From: a virus
IMG/VR virus record: IMGVR_UViG_3300033149_003715
Location: 1 to 64,000 of that record
Length of the DNA stretch: 64,000 bases
Strand: one strand, 5' to 3'
A program made the translations under genes and the position numbers. Below, piece by piece: positions 7,775 to 16,844 of the stretch. Numbering within the stretch: the stretch's first letter is position 1; every line of letters starts with the position of its first letter. The notes under the pieces were generated by a model that was given only the letters and a program-made list of their open reading frames with translations, made no database searches and had not been told where the DNA came from.

Positions 7775-9859
7775 ATGGCTTTTGCTATAGATGTTAATAG
7801 CTCACAGATTTCTAAATTACGCAAAGAATATTTGTGGTTAAATGATGCGTGGTTAGGATTGGGTGATACAACACGCCTTAAAGTGCAAAATCCATTAATG
7901 GATCGTACTGATTTTGATAAGGAAAATCCTGGTTTATATGAAGTACGATTAATGAGGAATATTAATTATTTACATTATGCTGCTAAAGTGCTTTTGGGTG
8001 TTAATTTATTACCAATGCAGGTGGCAATTTTGAGAGAATTATGGGTACGACCATTTCCTATGTTAATAGCTTCACGTGGTTTTTCTAAAAGTTTTATGTT
8101 AGCTTTATATGGAATGTTGCGTGCTACTTTGCATAATGATGTAAAGATTGTTGTTGTAGGTGCTGCATTTCGGCAGTCTAAAATTATTTTTGAATATATG
8201 GAGAAAATGTGGCGTCAAGGGCATATATTACGGAGTGTTTGTGATGGCAATAGTGGTCCACGTCGAGATGTTGATAGATGTTATATGAAAATTAATAATA
8301 GTTTGATTACTGCTTTACCTTTAGGTACTGGTGAAAAAATTCGTGGTATGCGTGCTAATATTATTTTATGTGATGAATTTGGTAGTTTAGATCCAAATAT
8401 TTATGAAACGGTTGTATCTGGTTTTGCAGCAGTATCTTCTGATCCGGTATCTAATGTACAAGAAACAGCTAAATATAACATAATGAAAGCATTAGGATTG
8501 AGTAATATTGTAACTGAATTAGCACAATCTCAGATTAGTAATCAAGCTATTTTATCTGGTACGGCAGGATATGATTTTCAGCATTTTGCTAATTATTGGA
8601 AGAAATATTGTAATATCATTCGTAGTCGTGGTAATAAAGAGAAGTTGATGGATATATTGGGTGGAGAAATACCAAAGAATTTTAATTGGAAAGATTATTC
8701 TGTTATTCGTATTCCATATGAATTAGTTCCTGAAGGTTTTATGGATGATAAACATATTGCCCGAGCTAAAGCTACAGTTCATAGTGGTGTATTTTTATGC
8801 GAGTATAGTGCAGTATTTACAAAAGACAGTGAAGGATTTTTCAAAAGAAGTTTAATAGAAGGTTGTGTTGGTACTGATGCTAAACCAGTCAAATTACCGT
8901 CTGGTGAAATATGTTTTGATGCAAAATTAAAGGGTGATAAGACTAAAAAATATGTTATTGGTATAGATCCTGCGTCTGAACAAGATAATTTCTCTATTGT
9001 TATATTGGAGTTACATAGCGATCATACCAGAATTGTGTATTGTTGGACCACTAATCGTAAAGATTTTCAAAGACGAAAACGTGCTGGATTAGTAGAATCA
9101 TCTGATTTTTACGGTTTTTGTGCAAGAAAAATACGTTCATTAATGTCTGTATTTCCCACTGAAGCAATTGCTTTGGATTCTCAAGGTGGTGGTGTGTCTG
9201 TAGAAGAAGCATTACACGATCCAGATAAGATGAGAAAAGGTGAAGTACCAATCTGGCCTGTGATAGATGATAAAAAATCTCGCAATTCTGATCTGGAAGC
9301 TGGATTACATATTTTACACTTATGTAATTTTGCCAATGCTGAATGGACCGCACAAGCTAATCATGGGCTTAGGAAAGATTTTGAGGATAAGGTTTTATTG
9401 TTTCCTAGATTTGATCCCATTACTTTAGAATTATCTATACAAGATGATAGTATGCGGCAAAAAGCGTTTGAAGATAAGTATCCCGATAAAAAGTTTAATA
9501 TTTATGATACATTAGAAGATTGTATGTTGGAAATTGAAGAGCTAAAGGATGAATTATGCACAATTACATTGACCAGAACTGGTACAGGTATTAATAGTCG
9601 TGATCGTTGGGATACACCAGAAGTAAAATTACAGAGTGGGCGAAAGGGCAGATTACGAAAAGACAGATATTCTGCTTTAGTAATGGCTAATATGATAGCT
9701 CGTCAAATTCGTCGTGCTCCATTGCCTATTGAGTACAGTGTTGTTGGTGGTTTTGCTAATCAGGTCGAAAAAGGACAAAGGGGGCGAATGTATTATGGGC
9801 CAGAGTGGTTTACCAGTAAAATGACTGATAGTGTGCATTTCGGTGTTATAAGACGTTAA
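7775..9859 (+). CDS. terL: large terminase subunit
   Basis: 694-aa packaging motor ATPase and nuclease. The ATPase shows a Walker A-type loop SRGFSKS (residues 100-106), Walker B ILCDE (197-201) and a coupling-like SGTAG (261-265). The RNase H-like nuclease shows VIGIDPASE (D398), LDSQGGG (D468) and KDRYSALVMANM near residue 648 for the third acid. Length is at the large end for the family. It belongs with portal downstream, but a methyltransferase and TnpB remnant separate them. Confidence 0.9.
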   Translation: MAFAIDVNSSQISKLRKEYLWLNDAWLGLGDTTRLKVQNPLMDRTDFDKENPGLYEVRLMRNINYLHYAAKVLLGVNLLPMQVAILRELWVRPFPMLIASRGFSKSFMLALYGMLRATLHNDVKIVVVGAAFRQSKIIFEYMEKMWRQGHILRSVCDGNSGPRRDVDRCYMKINNSLITALPLGTGEKIRGMRANIILCDEFGSLDPNIYETVVSGFAAVSSDPVSNVQETAKYNIMKALGLSNIVTELAQSQISNQAILSGTAGYDFQHFANYWKKYCNIIRSRGNKEKLMDILGGEIPKNFNWKDYSVIRIPYELVPEGFMDDKHIARAKATVHSGVFLCEYSAVFTKDSEGFFKRSLIEGCVGTDAKPVKLPSGEICFDAKLKGDKTKKYVIGIDPASEQDNFSIVILELHSDHTRIVYCWTTNRKDFQRRKRAGLVESSDFYGFCARKIRSLMSVFPTEAIALDSQGGGVSVEEALHDPDKMRKGEVPIWPVIDDKKSRNSDLEAGLHILHLCNFANAEWTAQANHGLRKDFEDKVLLFPRFDPITLELSIQDDSMRQKAFEDKYPDKKFNIYDTLEDCMLEIEELKDELCTITLTRTGTGINSRDRWDTPEVKLQSGRKGRLRKDRYSALVMANMIARQIRRAPLPIEYSVVGGFANQVEKGQRGRMYYGPEWFTSKMTDSVHFGVIRR

Positions 9860-9861
9860 AA

Positions 9862-10608
9862 ATGGAAAACATTAAACTTATACAAGGTGAATGTCTTGAA
9901 GAAATGGGCAAGTTGATTGAGCAGGGAATAAAAGTTGATGCAATTATTACAGATCCACCTTATGGAATTACATCTTGCAAATGGGATTCAATTATTCCTT
10001 TTGATATTATGTGGAACAAATTGAATAAATTGATTAAATCTAAGGGAGCAATAGTTTTATTTGGTTCAGAACCTTTTAGCAGTGCTTTAAGAATGAGTAA
10101 CATTAAGAATTATAAATATGATTGGGTATGGGATAAGAAAATTCCGAGTGGGATGAGTTATGCACGATATAGGCCAATGCAACAAACCGAATGTATATCT
10201 GTTTTTACTAGTGATGGTGGAAAATCAATTTATTATCCACAAATGATTAAAAGAAACATACCTATTAAAAGTGGTGGAATAAAATATAGTGAAACTGCAC
10301 CAACAAAATATAAAGATAAAAATTTTAAAAGAATTTATCATTATAAAAATCCAATTACTTTGTTAGTCTTTGATAAAATAAGGAAAGGAAGTGTTCATCC
10401 TACACAAAAACCAGTTGCTTTGATGGAGTATTTAATTAAAACTTATACTAAAGAGGGTGAAATAGTATTGGATTTTACAATGGGTTCGGGTACAACAGGG
10501 GTCGCTTGTGTAAAAACAAATAGGAAATTTATAGGTATTGAATTAGATGAAAAATATTTTGAAATAGCTAAAAAACGAATTTATGAATGTATTATCGAGC
10601 TTCAATGA
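9862..10608 (+). CDS. DNA adenine/cytosine-N4 methyltransferase
   Basis: 248-aa beta-class amino-methyltransferase. Motif IV is DAIITDPPYG (residues about 26-35) and the SAM-binding motif DFTMGSGTTG (about 204-213) followed by FIGIELDEKYFEIA lies near the C-terminus, which gives the IV-before-I order of beta-class enzymes. It would methylate adenine N6 or cytosine N4, probably to evade host restriction. No cognate restriction enzyme is adjacent. Its place between terminase and portal, next to a transposase fragment, suggests it was inserted. Confidence 0.85.
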   Translation: MENIKLIQGECLEEMGKLIEQGIKVDAIITDPPYGITSCKWDSIIPFDIMWNKLNKLIKSKGAIVLFGSEPFSSALRMSNIKNYKYDWVWDKKIPSGMSYARYRPMQQTECISVFTSDGGKSIYYPQMIKRNIPIKSGGIKYSETAPTKYKDKNFKRIYHYKNPITLLVFDKIRKGSVHPTQKPVALMEYLIKTYTKEGEIVLDFTMGSGTTGVACVKTNRKFIGIELDEKYFEIAKKRIYECIIELQ

Positions 10609-10612
10609 ATTT

Positions 10613-10648
10613 ATGGGAAGGATACAACTATTTGTTGGCGTCCAACAT
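10613..10648. repeat. 36-bp repeat with hairpin, copy 1
   Basis: Thirty-six bases identical to 16739-16774. The 3' part is the hairpin TGTTGG-CGT-CCAACA (6-bp stem, 3-base loop). A short hairpin close to the element boundary is what IS200/IS605 ends look like. Here it directly abuts the TnpB tail, suggesting internal deletion joined a left end to the end of tnpB. Confidence 0.8.
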
Positions 10649-10858
10649 CATAAAGTAGATCCTTCTTATACATCACAGACTTGTAACAAGTGCAAGTTTG
10701 TTTCACAAGCAAATAGGGTTGGTGAGATATTTAAGTGTAGAAATTGTGGCTACGCGGCGGATGCAGATTATAACGCATCTTTAAATATCTTGAATCTCTA
10801 TTTAGCACAGGAGCATATAGTTCCTGTAAGTACGAGAGGTTATTTTTCAATAAAATAA
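10613..10858 (+). pseudogene. TnpB (IS605 OrfB) C-terminal remnant
   Basis: The 82 residues from ATG 10613 keep only the end of TnpB, the IS200/IS605-associated RNA-guided nuclease: VDPSYTSQTCNKC, then FKCRNCGYAADADYNASLNIL. This is the RuvC/zinc-ribbon tail with two CxxC pairs and the final D..N.A motif. Everything before about VDPS (the RuvC I and II parts of a roughly 370-residue protein) is missing. The first 36 bp are repeated at 16739, so the fragment is fused to a short repeated element. It cannot be a functional nuclease. Confidence 0.8.
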
Positions 10859-10930
10859 CTAACTATCATTTATACTGCAATGTTATTAAATTTGTTGTAA
10901 ATGCAATTAAAGTTATAGGATTTTATTCAA

Positions 10931-10948
10931 AATTGTGTATTATATATT
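10931..10948 (+). promoter_or_regulatory. candidate promoter before portal
   Basis: The 128-bp gap 10859-10986 holds AATTGTGTATTATATATT, a close match to motifs at 771, 16726 and 30586. It is about 40 bp before the portal ATG. The remainder of the gap shows only AT-rich DNA with CAATGTTATTA twice. No -35 box is evident. Confidence 0.4.
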
Positions 10949-10986
10949 AAGTCAATGTTATTACCAATGAAAATAATAGAACTATT

Positions 10987-13143
10987 ATGGTAAAAAAATA
11001 TCCTCGTTCTGAAAATAATGTTATTCAAAATGTAACGTTTGAACAACAACCGGCTTATATTAATTTAAATGATACCACAGCATTGACAGATTATGCTTCA
11101 GCTATTAACGAGTCTAAAGGTATTCAACGCAGTAAAGGTAGTATAGGTGGTTATAATACTGATTATTCTGATTTAGCTACAAATGTTTCTGGTCGTCCTG
11201 GCTTAACTAAGAGTGATTATTATAAATTTCGACCACAAGAAAAACCACCACAATGTTTTCGAGATATTTTTCTTGCTGTTGATTTGGTTTATCAAAAAGT
11301 TGGACTCATTCGTAATATTATTGATTTAATGGGTGATTTTGCCTGTCAAGGGATTCGTTTGGTACATCCAAACAGAAAAATTGAAAAATTCTATCAAAAA
11401 TGGTTTGAACGTGTTAATGGAAAAAGCCAGTCGGAAAGATTTTTAAATCATTTATACCGTCTAGGTAATGTGATTATTCGTAGACAAACTGCTCATTTGA
11501 CTAAGCCCGCTGAAAAAAAAGTGATGAGAGCTTTTGGTGGTGCAGATGTTGATATTCAACAATTAAAAGTAACTAAACGAGAAATTCCTTGGAGATATGT
11601 ATTTATACATCCTAGTGTTGTAGAAGTTGTTGGTGGTCCATTAGCATCTTTTGTTGGCAATCCTGTATATATGATGAATATACCAACCAAACTTAGGAGA
11701 ATGATTAATAACCCCAAAGGAGCAGAACAAAAAGAATTAGTAAGTAAATTACCATCTGAGGTTGTTCAAGCAGCAAAACGAAAAAATGGTTTTATCTTAC
11801 CACCAAATAAGACTAGTGTATTTCATTACAAGAAAGATGATTGGCAGTCGTGGGCATATCCTATGATTTATGCTATTTTAGATGACATTGCCATATTGGA
11901 AAAATTAAGATTAGCTGATATGGCTGCTTTAGATGGGGCTATTTCTAATTTACGTATTATTAAATTGGGTAGTTTAGAACATCAACTTGCTCCTACTAGT
12001 GTTGCGATTTCTAAGATTTCTGAAATTTTAGAAAGTAATGTGGGTGGTGGCACGATGGATTTTGTTTGGGGGCCTGATATTGAGTTGATTGAGTCCAAGA
12101 CATCTGTACATCAATTTTTGGGCGAAGAAAAATATCGTCCACATTTAAATGCAATTTATGCCGGATTGGGGATTCCTCCAACATTAACTGGAACTTTTGG
12201 GGCTGCTGGTACTACGAATAATTTTATTTCTCTTAAAACCCTTATTTATAGATTAGAATACGGAAGGGATATTTTAGTTCAATTTTGGAATAAGGAAATT
12301 GAGATTGTACAAAAAGCTATGGGTTTTCGTTTGCCTGCTAAGGTAGAATTTCGATTTACGAATCTTGGAGATGAAGAAGCAGAAAAAGCATTATGGATTC
12401 AGTTAGCAGATCGTAATTTAATGAGTGATGAATTATTGCAGTATAAATTTGGTAGTGATGTAAGCATGGAAAAAGTACGTATTAATAGAGAAAATCGGGA
12501 AAGAAATAATGGTCAAATGGTCAATAAGGCTGGTCCATATCACGATCCTCAATTTGGTGTTGCGTTGAAAAAAATTGCTTTAAACAGACGCACTTTGACA
12601 CCATCACAAGTTGGCTTAAATCAGGATGCTAAAAATTATACGTTGCGTACTTTTCCAAATAAAGATGAAGTAAATAATCCAATAAATGATTCTACTGATG
12701 ATCAAATTAATTTAGACAATAAACAACGCCAACCTGATGGTAGACCTAAAAATTCTCGTGATATTACCCGCGATGATCGTTCATTTAAGCCAAAAGTGCG
12801 GGCTTTGGAGATATGGGCAAAAGATGCACAATATGCTATTGCTTCACACCTTAATGATTATATTTTAAAGGTGTATAACAAAAAGAATTTGCGTAGTTTG
12901 GGAAGTAAAGAAGTAAATAATGCTGAATTATTAAAGTTTTGTGTATTATGTCATTTAGAACCCTTTACTTATATTGATAAAAATAAGGTTTTGGCAGCAT
13001 TGAAGCGTGGCGGTATTTCAAATGAAATCTATAAAATATATCGTTATTGGCATAATAGCATTGCTCATATTTTGAATAGAAAGTTAACTTTGGATGAGCA
13101 AAAACAAATACAAGCTTATATTTATGCTTTATATTATAAATAG
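10987..13143 (+). CDS. portal protein
   Basis: 718-aa portal, the dodecameric DNA gate at the head vertex. Recognised from overall pattern and place: AVDLVYQKVGLIRNIIDLMGDF early, a long loop region, then GPDIELIESKTSVHQFLGEEKYRPHLNAIYAGLGIPP with the typical GIPPTLTG and the following long helix. The C-terminal about 150 residues (after residue 560) are charged and extra. It precedes protease, scaffold and capsid genes as expected. Confidence 0.8.
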   Translation: MVKKYPRSENNVIQNVTFEQQPAYINLNDTTALTDYASAINESKGIQRSKGSIGGYNTDYSDLATNVSGRPGLTKSDYYKFRPQEKPPQCFRDIFLAVDLVYQKVGLIRNIIDLMGDFACQGIRLVHPNRKIEKFYQKWFERVNGKSQSERFLNHLYRLGNVIIRRQTAHLTKPAEKKVMRAFGGADVDIQQLKVTKREIPWRYVFIHPSVVEVVGGPLASFVGNPVYMMNIPTKLRRMINNPKGAEQKELVSKLPSEVVQAAKRKNGFILPPNKTSVFHYKKDDWQSWAYPMIYAILDDIAILEKLRLADMAALDGAISNLRIIKLGSLEHQLAPTSVAISKISEILESNVGGGTMDFVWGPDIELIESKTSVHQFLGEEKYRPHLNAIYAGLGIPPTLTGTFGAAGTTNNFISLKTLIYRLEYGRDILVQFWNKEIEIVQKAMGFRLPAKVEFRFTNLGDEEAEKALWIQLADRNLMSDELLQYKFGSDVSMEKVRINRENRERNNGQMVNKAGPYHDPQFGVALKKIALNRRTLTPSQVGLNQDAKNYTLRTFPNKDEVNNPINDSTDDQINLDNKQRQPDGRPKNSRDITRDDRSFKPKVRALEIWAKDAQYAIASHLNDYILKVYNKKNLRSLGSKEVNNAELLKFCVLCHLEPFTYIDKNKVLAALKRGGISNEIYKIYRYWHNSIAHILNRKLTLDEQKQIQAYIYALYYK

Positions 13144-13157
13144 AATGGGAGTTAATT

Positions 13158-13436
13158 ATGTCAGTTATCGTAACAACTTTTGATACCAGAACAAAAGAAT
13201 TTTCTATTACTAGGGATGGTGAGCCAATTGAAAATGTAGAACGTGTTGAATATTTTTCTAATAAAGGTAACATAGGATCTATTGAAATTTGTATATATAG
13301 TGACGATGATGATGATCAAACACAAACCATGACTCGTATTACCGCAGATGATCGGGGATTGACAGAAACCGTAAAAAAAGATAATGTAATAGAATCTTTA
13401 AGTAAGGCTTTATATCCTGAGCGTTTTAAGGACTGA
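13158..13436 (+). CDS. hypothetical head-region protein, 92 aa
   Basis: Unrecognised 92-aa acidic protein with a run of five Asp around residue 52. GGGAG precedes ATG 13158. It lies between portal and protease genes, so a head-assembly or portal-associated role is possible. No known motif. Confidence 0.5.
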   Translation: MSVIVTTFDTRTKEFSITRDGEPIENVERVEYFSNKGNIGSIEICIYSDDDDDQTQTMTRITADDRGLTETVKKDNVIESLSKALYPERFKD

Positions 13437-13438
13437 AT

Positions 13439-15040
13439 ATGAGTGTTCCTGTTTATAAGATAGAAGAGCAGGATGGATTAGCTGATAAAATTCAAAACAA
13501 TCTATCAATTGCTTATACTACACAAGTAGATTTAGTAAGGCGTTCTGAAACACCCGTATTATGTCAAAATATCTTGAAGGCAGCAGCAAATTATAGTGTG
13601 ACTGCTAGTATTTCTGATCCAGATTTATATTTAACCAAAGCTGTTTTGGTAACTACAAACTGGAATAAAAATGATGATGTATTTGGGCCGGCTGAAGTAT
13701 GGAAAGCACGTCGAACACCAATTCATAAACCAGCAAACATTGAACATAACGAAAATGTTATTGTTGGACATATTGTAGATTGTTGGGGATTAGATACTGA
13801 TGGCCAACATTTGTCGGATGATTTGGAATTAAATGATTTACCAGATGTTTTTCATTTAGTTATTGGTTCAGTTATATATAAATTGTGGGAAAATGAAAAA
13901 TTAGTTGAGCGTACAAAAAAACTTATTGATGCAATTCGATCAAATGAAATATTTGTTTCAATGGAATGTGCATTTACTAAATTTGATTATGCTATTAAAG
14001 CAAATGATGATTGTTGTAATATTGTTGAACGCAATAAAGATACGGCTTGGATAACAAAGCATTTAAGAGCATATGGTGGTTCTGGAATGTACAATGGATA
14101 TAAAATTGGACGCTTTATTAGAAATCTTGTATTTTCAGCCTATGCGTTTACTAAAAAACCTGCTAATCCTGATAGTATTGTTCTTAATGATAAGAATTTG
14201 TTTAATTTTTCTACTGCTAAAATTTTAACTGATGCAAAACAATTCAAAAAAATTTCATTAAATTTAAAAAGTGGTGTATGTATTCATATACAGGGGAATC
14301 AATCCTCTTCTATTAATAAGGAGAATTATTGTATGAATGATATTGATGTTTATAAAGAGCAAAATACAGATTTAAAGAAAGAAATTTCGACTTTACGTGC
14401 TAGTTTGGATGAAGCTAATAATAAATTAGCAAAAGCTGATATAAGTAAATATGAAGATAAGATTTCTTCTTTGGAAGATAAACTTAAAATTGCTAAAAAT
14501 AGTGTGGTTGAGAAAGATGAAACACTAAAAGAACATGAAGATAAAATTGTAGACTTGGAAGAAAAATATACTCAATCGCAGGCAAAAGTTGAAGAACTTA
14601 CTAAGCAGCTTGATGAAATTAAGAAGTTGGAAGCAAAAGCCAATCGTATTGCTACATTAGTTGATGGTGGTATTAACAAAGAAGATGCTACGGCTAAAGT
14701 TACTATTTTTGAGCAATTATCAGATGAACAATTCAAGGTTATTGCACAAGAATTAATAGATGCTGCTAAAATCAAAACACAAGCTAGCAATGAAAATAAT
14801 ACTGATATTTCTAATGAATCTGAAGAAGAAGAAAAAGAAGAAGAAGAAAAAGATGCAGCAGATGCTAATGCAGATGATCAAGCGTTAGATTCTGCCAAGG
14901 CTAATACGGATGTAGATTTATCTACTGATAGTGATAATGAAGATAGTCAGATTAATGAAATATCTGAATTGCAATCGGCAATTGCTACATTGCTAGATCA
15001 TGAAATTTCTGATGAAAATTTTGATAAAGGAGATAACTAA
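13439..15040 (+). CDS. prohead protease fused to scaffold domain
   Basis: 533-aa head-maturation protein. Residues about 50-240 resemble phage capsid maturation proteases: a beta-rich start, HKPANIEHNENVIVGHIVDCW (candidate active His) and FVSMECAFTKFDY (candidate Ser), but the exact catalytic set cannot be assigned by eye. Residues 298-400 are a coiled coil and 445-515 are very acidic, as in scaffolds. An in-frame start with strong ribosome site lies at 14333. Portal, protease, decoration and capsid order supports the call. Confidence 0.7.
   Translation: MSVPVYKIEEQDGLADKIQNNLSIAYTTQVDLVRRSETPVLCQNILKAAANYSVTASISDPDLYLTKAVLVTTNWNKNDDVFGPAEVWKARRTPIHKPANIEHNENVIVGHIVDCWGLDTDGQHLSDDLELNDLPDVFHLVIGSVIYKLWENEKLVERTKKLIDAIRSNEIFVSMECAFTKFDYAIKANDDCCNIVERNKDTAWITKHLRAYGGSGMYNGYKIGRFIRNLVFSAYAFTKKPANPDSIVLNDKNLFNFSTAKILTDAKQFKKISLNLKSGVCIHIQGNQSSSINKENYCMNDIDVYKEQNTDLKKEISTLRASLDEANNKLAKADISKYEDKISSLEDKLKIAKNSVVEKDETLKEHEDKIVDLEEKYTQSQAKVEELTKQLDEIKKLEAKANRIATLVDGGINKEDATAKVTIFEQLSDEQFKVIAQELIDAAKIKTQASNENNTDISNESEEEEKEEEEKDAADANADDQALDSAKANTDVDLSTDSDNEDSQINEISELQSAIATLLDHEISDENFDKGDN
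14333..15040 (+). CDS. internal in-frame scaffold protein
   Basis: AAGGAG at 14318-14323 lies nine bases before ATG 14333, in frame with the protease gene. Initiation here would give a free 235-aa protein consisting only of the coiled-coil and acidic scaffold part. That is the arrangement of lambda C/Nu3 and several other phages. The preceding codons (INKENYC) look like linker rather than conserved domain, consistent with selection for a ribosome site. Confidence 0.65.
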   Translation: MNDIDVYKEQNTDLKKEISTLRASLDEANNKLAKADISKYEDKISSLEDKLKIAKNSVVEKDETLKEHEDKIVDLEEKYTQSQAKVEELTKQLDEIKKLEAKANRIATLVDGGINKEDATAKVTIFEQLSDEQFKVIAQELIDAAKIKTQASNENNTDISNESEEEEKEEEEKDAADANADDQALDSAKANTDVDLSTDSDNEDSQINEISELQSAIATLLDHEISDENFDKGDN

Positions 15041-15544
15041 ATGGCTTTAAAACCAAGTAGACAAATTCTTGCTGATGGTACATTTATTGAAGCATTTATG
15101 AACGAAACTGCTTCTCGTGGTGAAGTTGTTGTTTGGAGTACCAGTGGTTCTGGTGCGAGTTTAGATGACCCTAATGCTGTTGTTACTAGTCCATCTACTA
15201 TTTCCGGTAGTAAGCCGGCTGGTGTATTACTAAATGATGTTGTAAATCTTGATTTAACACGTCAGCATCTTAATCATCATAAAGATGAGGTACAGCAAGG
15301 TGGTAAGGTTACATTAGTTCGTAAGGGTATTATTGAAACTAATAATATTCTTAGTACAGATAGTCCTAGTGCTGGTGATCCCGCATTTTATGTTGCAGAG
15401 GATGGTATTGGTAAACTTACTACAAGTCCTCCTACAGACGATAGGTGGGAAACTGGACGTGATGTTGATGCATTATATCGTGTAGGAACATTTTTGAGTA
15501 AAAAAGATTCCGATGGTTATGCAAAAGTGCAAATTAGCTTATAA
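15041..15544 (+). CDS. head decoration-like protein
   Basis: 167-aa protein starting right after the scaffold stop with AAAGGAG upstream. Pattern and place match lambda gpD-like or head-stabilising proteins: directly before the major capsid gene, beta-rich, with KPAGVLLNDVVN and a VTLVRKGIIETN segment. It would sit on the outer capsid. Assigned mainly from gene order. Confidence 0.55.
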   Translation: MALKPSRQILADGTFIEAFMNETASRGEVVVWSTSGSGASLDDPNAVVTSPSTISGSKPAGVLLNDVVNLDLTRQHLNHHKDEVQQGGKVTLVRKGIIETNNILSTDSPSAGDPAFYVAEDGIGKLTTSPPTDDRWETGRDVDALYRVGTFLSKKDSDGYAKVQISL

Positions 15545-15561
15545 TTCAAGGAGAATATTAA

Positions 15562-16566
15562 ATGCTTAGAAATTTTAAACCAACAGAAAAACAGAACGCT
15601 ATTCTTAGAGCTTCTGGTTCATATAATAAAGAGGAATCGTTAACTGCAACTGCACAAATTGCTAAAGCTTTGGAATTACCTTTGCGTAAAGGTATGTTAA
15701 GTGGTGATATTGTTAGCGGTATTTTTGAGCCTATTTACGTTGGCATTAATTCTACTGCTGAATTCCCACTTGACTTTCTGGCCCCTGGAACCGAAAAGAA
15801 TTTTGTGGCATATACACTTCCTAATCATGGTTATATTCCACAAAGTCATGTTGAAGGTGATTATGTACAAGTGCCAACTTTTGATATTGGTGCTGCAATT
15901 GATTGGAACTTAAAATATGCACGCGATGCTCGTTGGGATATTATAGGGCGTGCTATGGAAGTAATGGAGGCACAGTTTGTTAAAAAGATGAATGATGATG
16001 GTTGGCATACATTACTAGCTGCTGCTGTTGATCGTAATATTGTTGTGGTTGACTCAGATGCGGCTGCTGGTCAATTTACTAAACGTCTCGTATCATTAAT
16101 GAAAGTGGTTATGCGTCGTAATGGTGGTGGTAATAGTACATCTCTTAATCGTGGTCGTTTAACTGATTTGTATATTAGTCCAGAAGCGATGGAAGATATT
16201 CGCAACTGGAATGTGGATCAGGTAGATGAGATTACACGTCGAGAAATTTTTGTAAGTGATAGAGACAATGCATTAAATCGTATTTTTGGTGTAAATATTC
16301 ACGATATTGATGAATTAGGGGAAGGACAAGAGTACCAACTATTCTATGAGAATCAATTAGGTGGAACTATGCCTACTGGTGATGTAGAAATTGTGGTTGG
16401 TCTTGATTTATCAAAAAGTGATTCTTTTGTGATGCCAATTCGTGAAGAAGTACAAATCTTTGAGGATGATACATTACATCGTCAAAGACGTGCTGGGTTA
16501 TACGGACATCAATCATACGGTGTAGCAGTTCTTGATAACAGGCGAGTTTTATTAGGTTCTCTTTAA
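15562..16566 (+). CDS. major capsid protein
   Basis: 334-aa protein, likely HK97 fold. It follows scaffold and decoration genes, has a strong ribosome site (AAGGAG) and is the last gene before an intrinsic terminator, all typical of the major head gene. Sequence cues: an N-terminal helical region, an internal RLTDLYISPEAMEDIRNW (P-domain helix-like segment) and a C-terminal VLDNRRVLLGSL strand. No single diagnostic motif is expected in this family. Confidence 0.8.
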   Translation: MLRNFKPTEKQNAILRASGSYNKEESLTATAQIAKALELPLRKGMLSGDIVSGIFEPIYVGINSTAEFPLDFLAPGTEKNFVAYTLPNHGYIPQSHVEGDYVQVPTFDIGAAIDWNLKYARDARWDIIGRAMEVMEAQFVKKMNDDGWHTLLAAAVDRNIVVVDSDAAAGQFTKRLVSLMKVVMRRNGGGNSTSLNRGRLTDLYISPEAMEDIRNWNVDQVDEITRREIFVSDRDNALNRIFGVNIHDIDELGEGQEYQLFYENQLGGTMPTGDVEIVVGLDLSKSDSFVMPIREEVQIFEDDTLHRQRRAGLYGHQSYGVAVLDNRRVLLGSL

Positions 16567-16594
16567 TATAAAATAATTTTTGTAAGTTGCATAT

Positions 16595-16628
16595 ACTACT
16601 GCTTGTTTCGGCGGGCAGTAGTTTTTTT
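16595..16628 (+). terminator. intrinsic terminator after capsid gene
   Basis: ACTACTGC (16595-16602) pairs perfectly with GCAGTAGT (16615-16622); the stem can extend three more pairs inward using two G-T wobbles. Seven T follow at 16622-16628. This is a strong factor-independent terminator 28 bp after the capsid stop. Confidence 0.92.
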
Positions 16629-16650
16629 GTTTATATAGGGTTGAAAAATT

Positions 16651-16740
16651 TTGTAATTTGTTTGAATTGGTATATTATCGAGTGTTATTGAACTTTAATG
16701 AGTTTGTTAAGAAATAATATTTTTTGTGTATATATATAAT
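16651..16740 (+). promoter_or_regulatory. candidate promoters after the capsid terminator
   Basis: The 216-bp gap 16629-16844 has TTGTAA (16651-16656), 16 bp, TATTAT (16673-16678), matching the spacing of the ssb promoter. Further down TTTTTGTGTATATATATAAT (16721-16740) closely resembles TTTTTGTGTATTTATTATAT at 30581-30600. Placing a promoter right after a terminator makes sense for the next structural operon. No transcript data exist, so this is sequence-based only. Confidence 0.4.
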
Positions 16741-16774
16741 GGGAAGGATACAACTATTTGTTGGCGTCCAACAT
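16739..16774. repeat. 36-bp repeat with hairpin, copy 2
   Basis: Perfect copy of 10613-10648, including the TGTTGG-CGT-CCAACA hairpin. It lies alone between the capsid and the next gene with no transposase sequence after it. Both copies start at the same base (ATGGGAAGG) and diverge after base 36, as expected for a mobile-element end. Confidence 0.8.
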
Positions 16775-16844
16775 AAATCTTTTCCATGCACCACAAATTT
16801 GCAACTTGGTACAGTAGTCAAAGTATTATTTTTGAGATAATTCT

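Noticed and set aside
9051-9353. Reverse-strand frame in the terminase gene
   Set aside because: Shadow of terL with no domain pattern or ribosome site.
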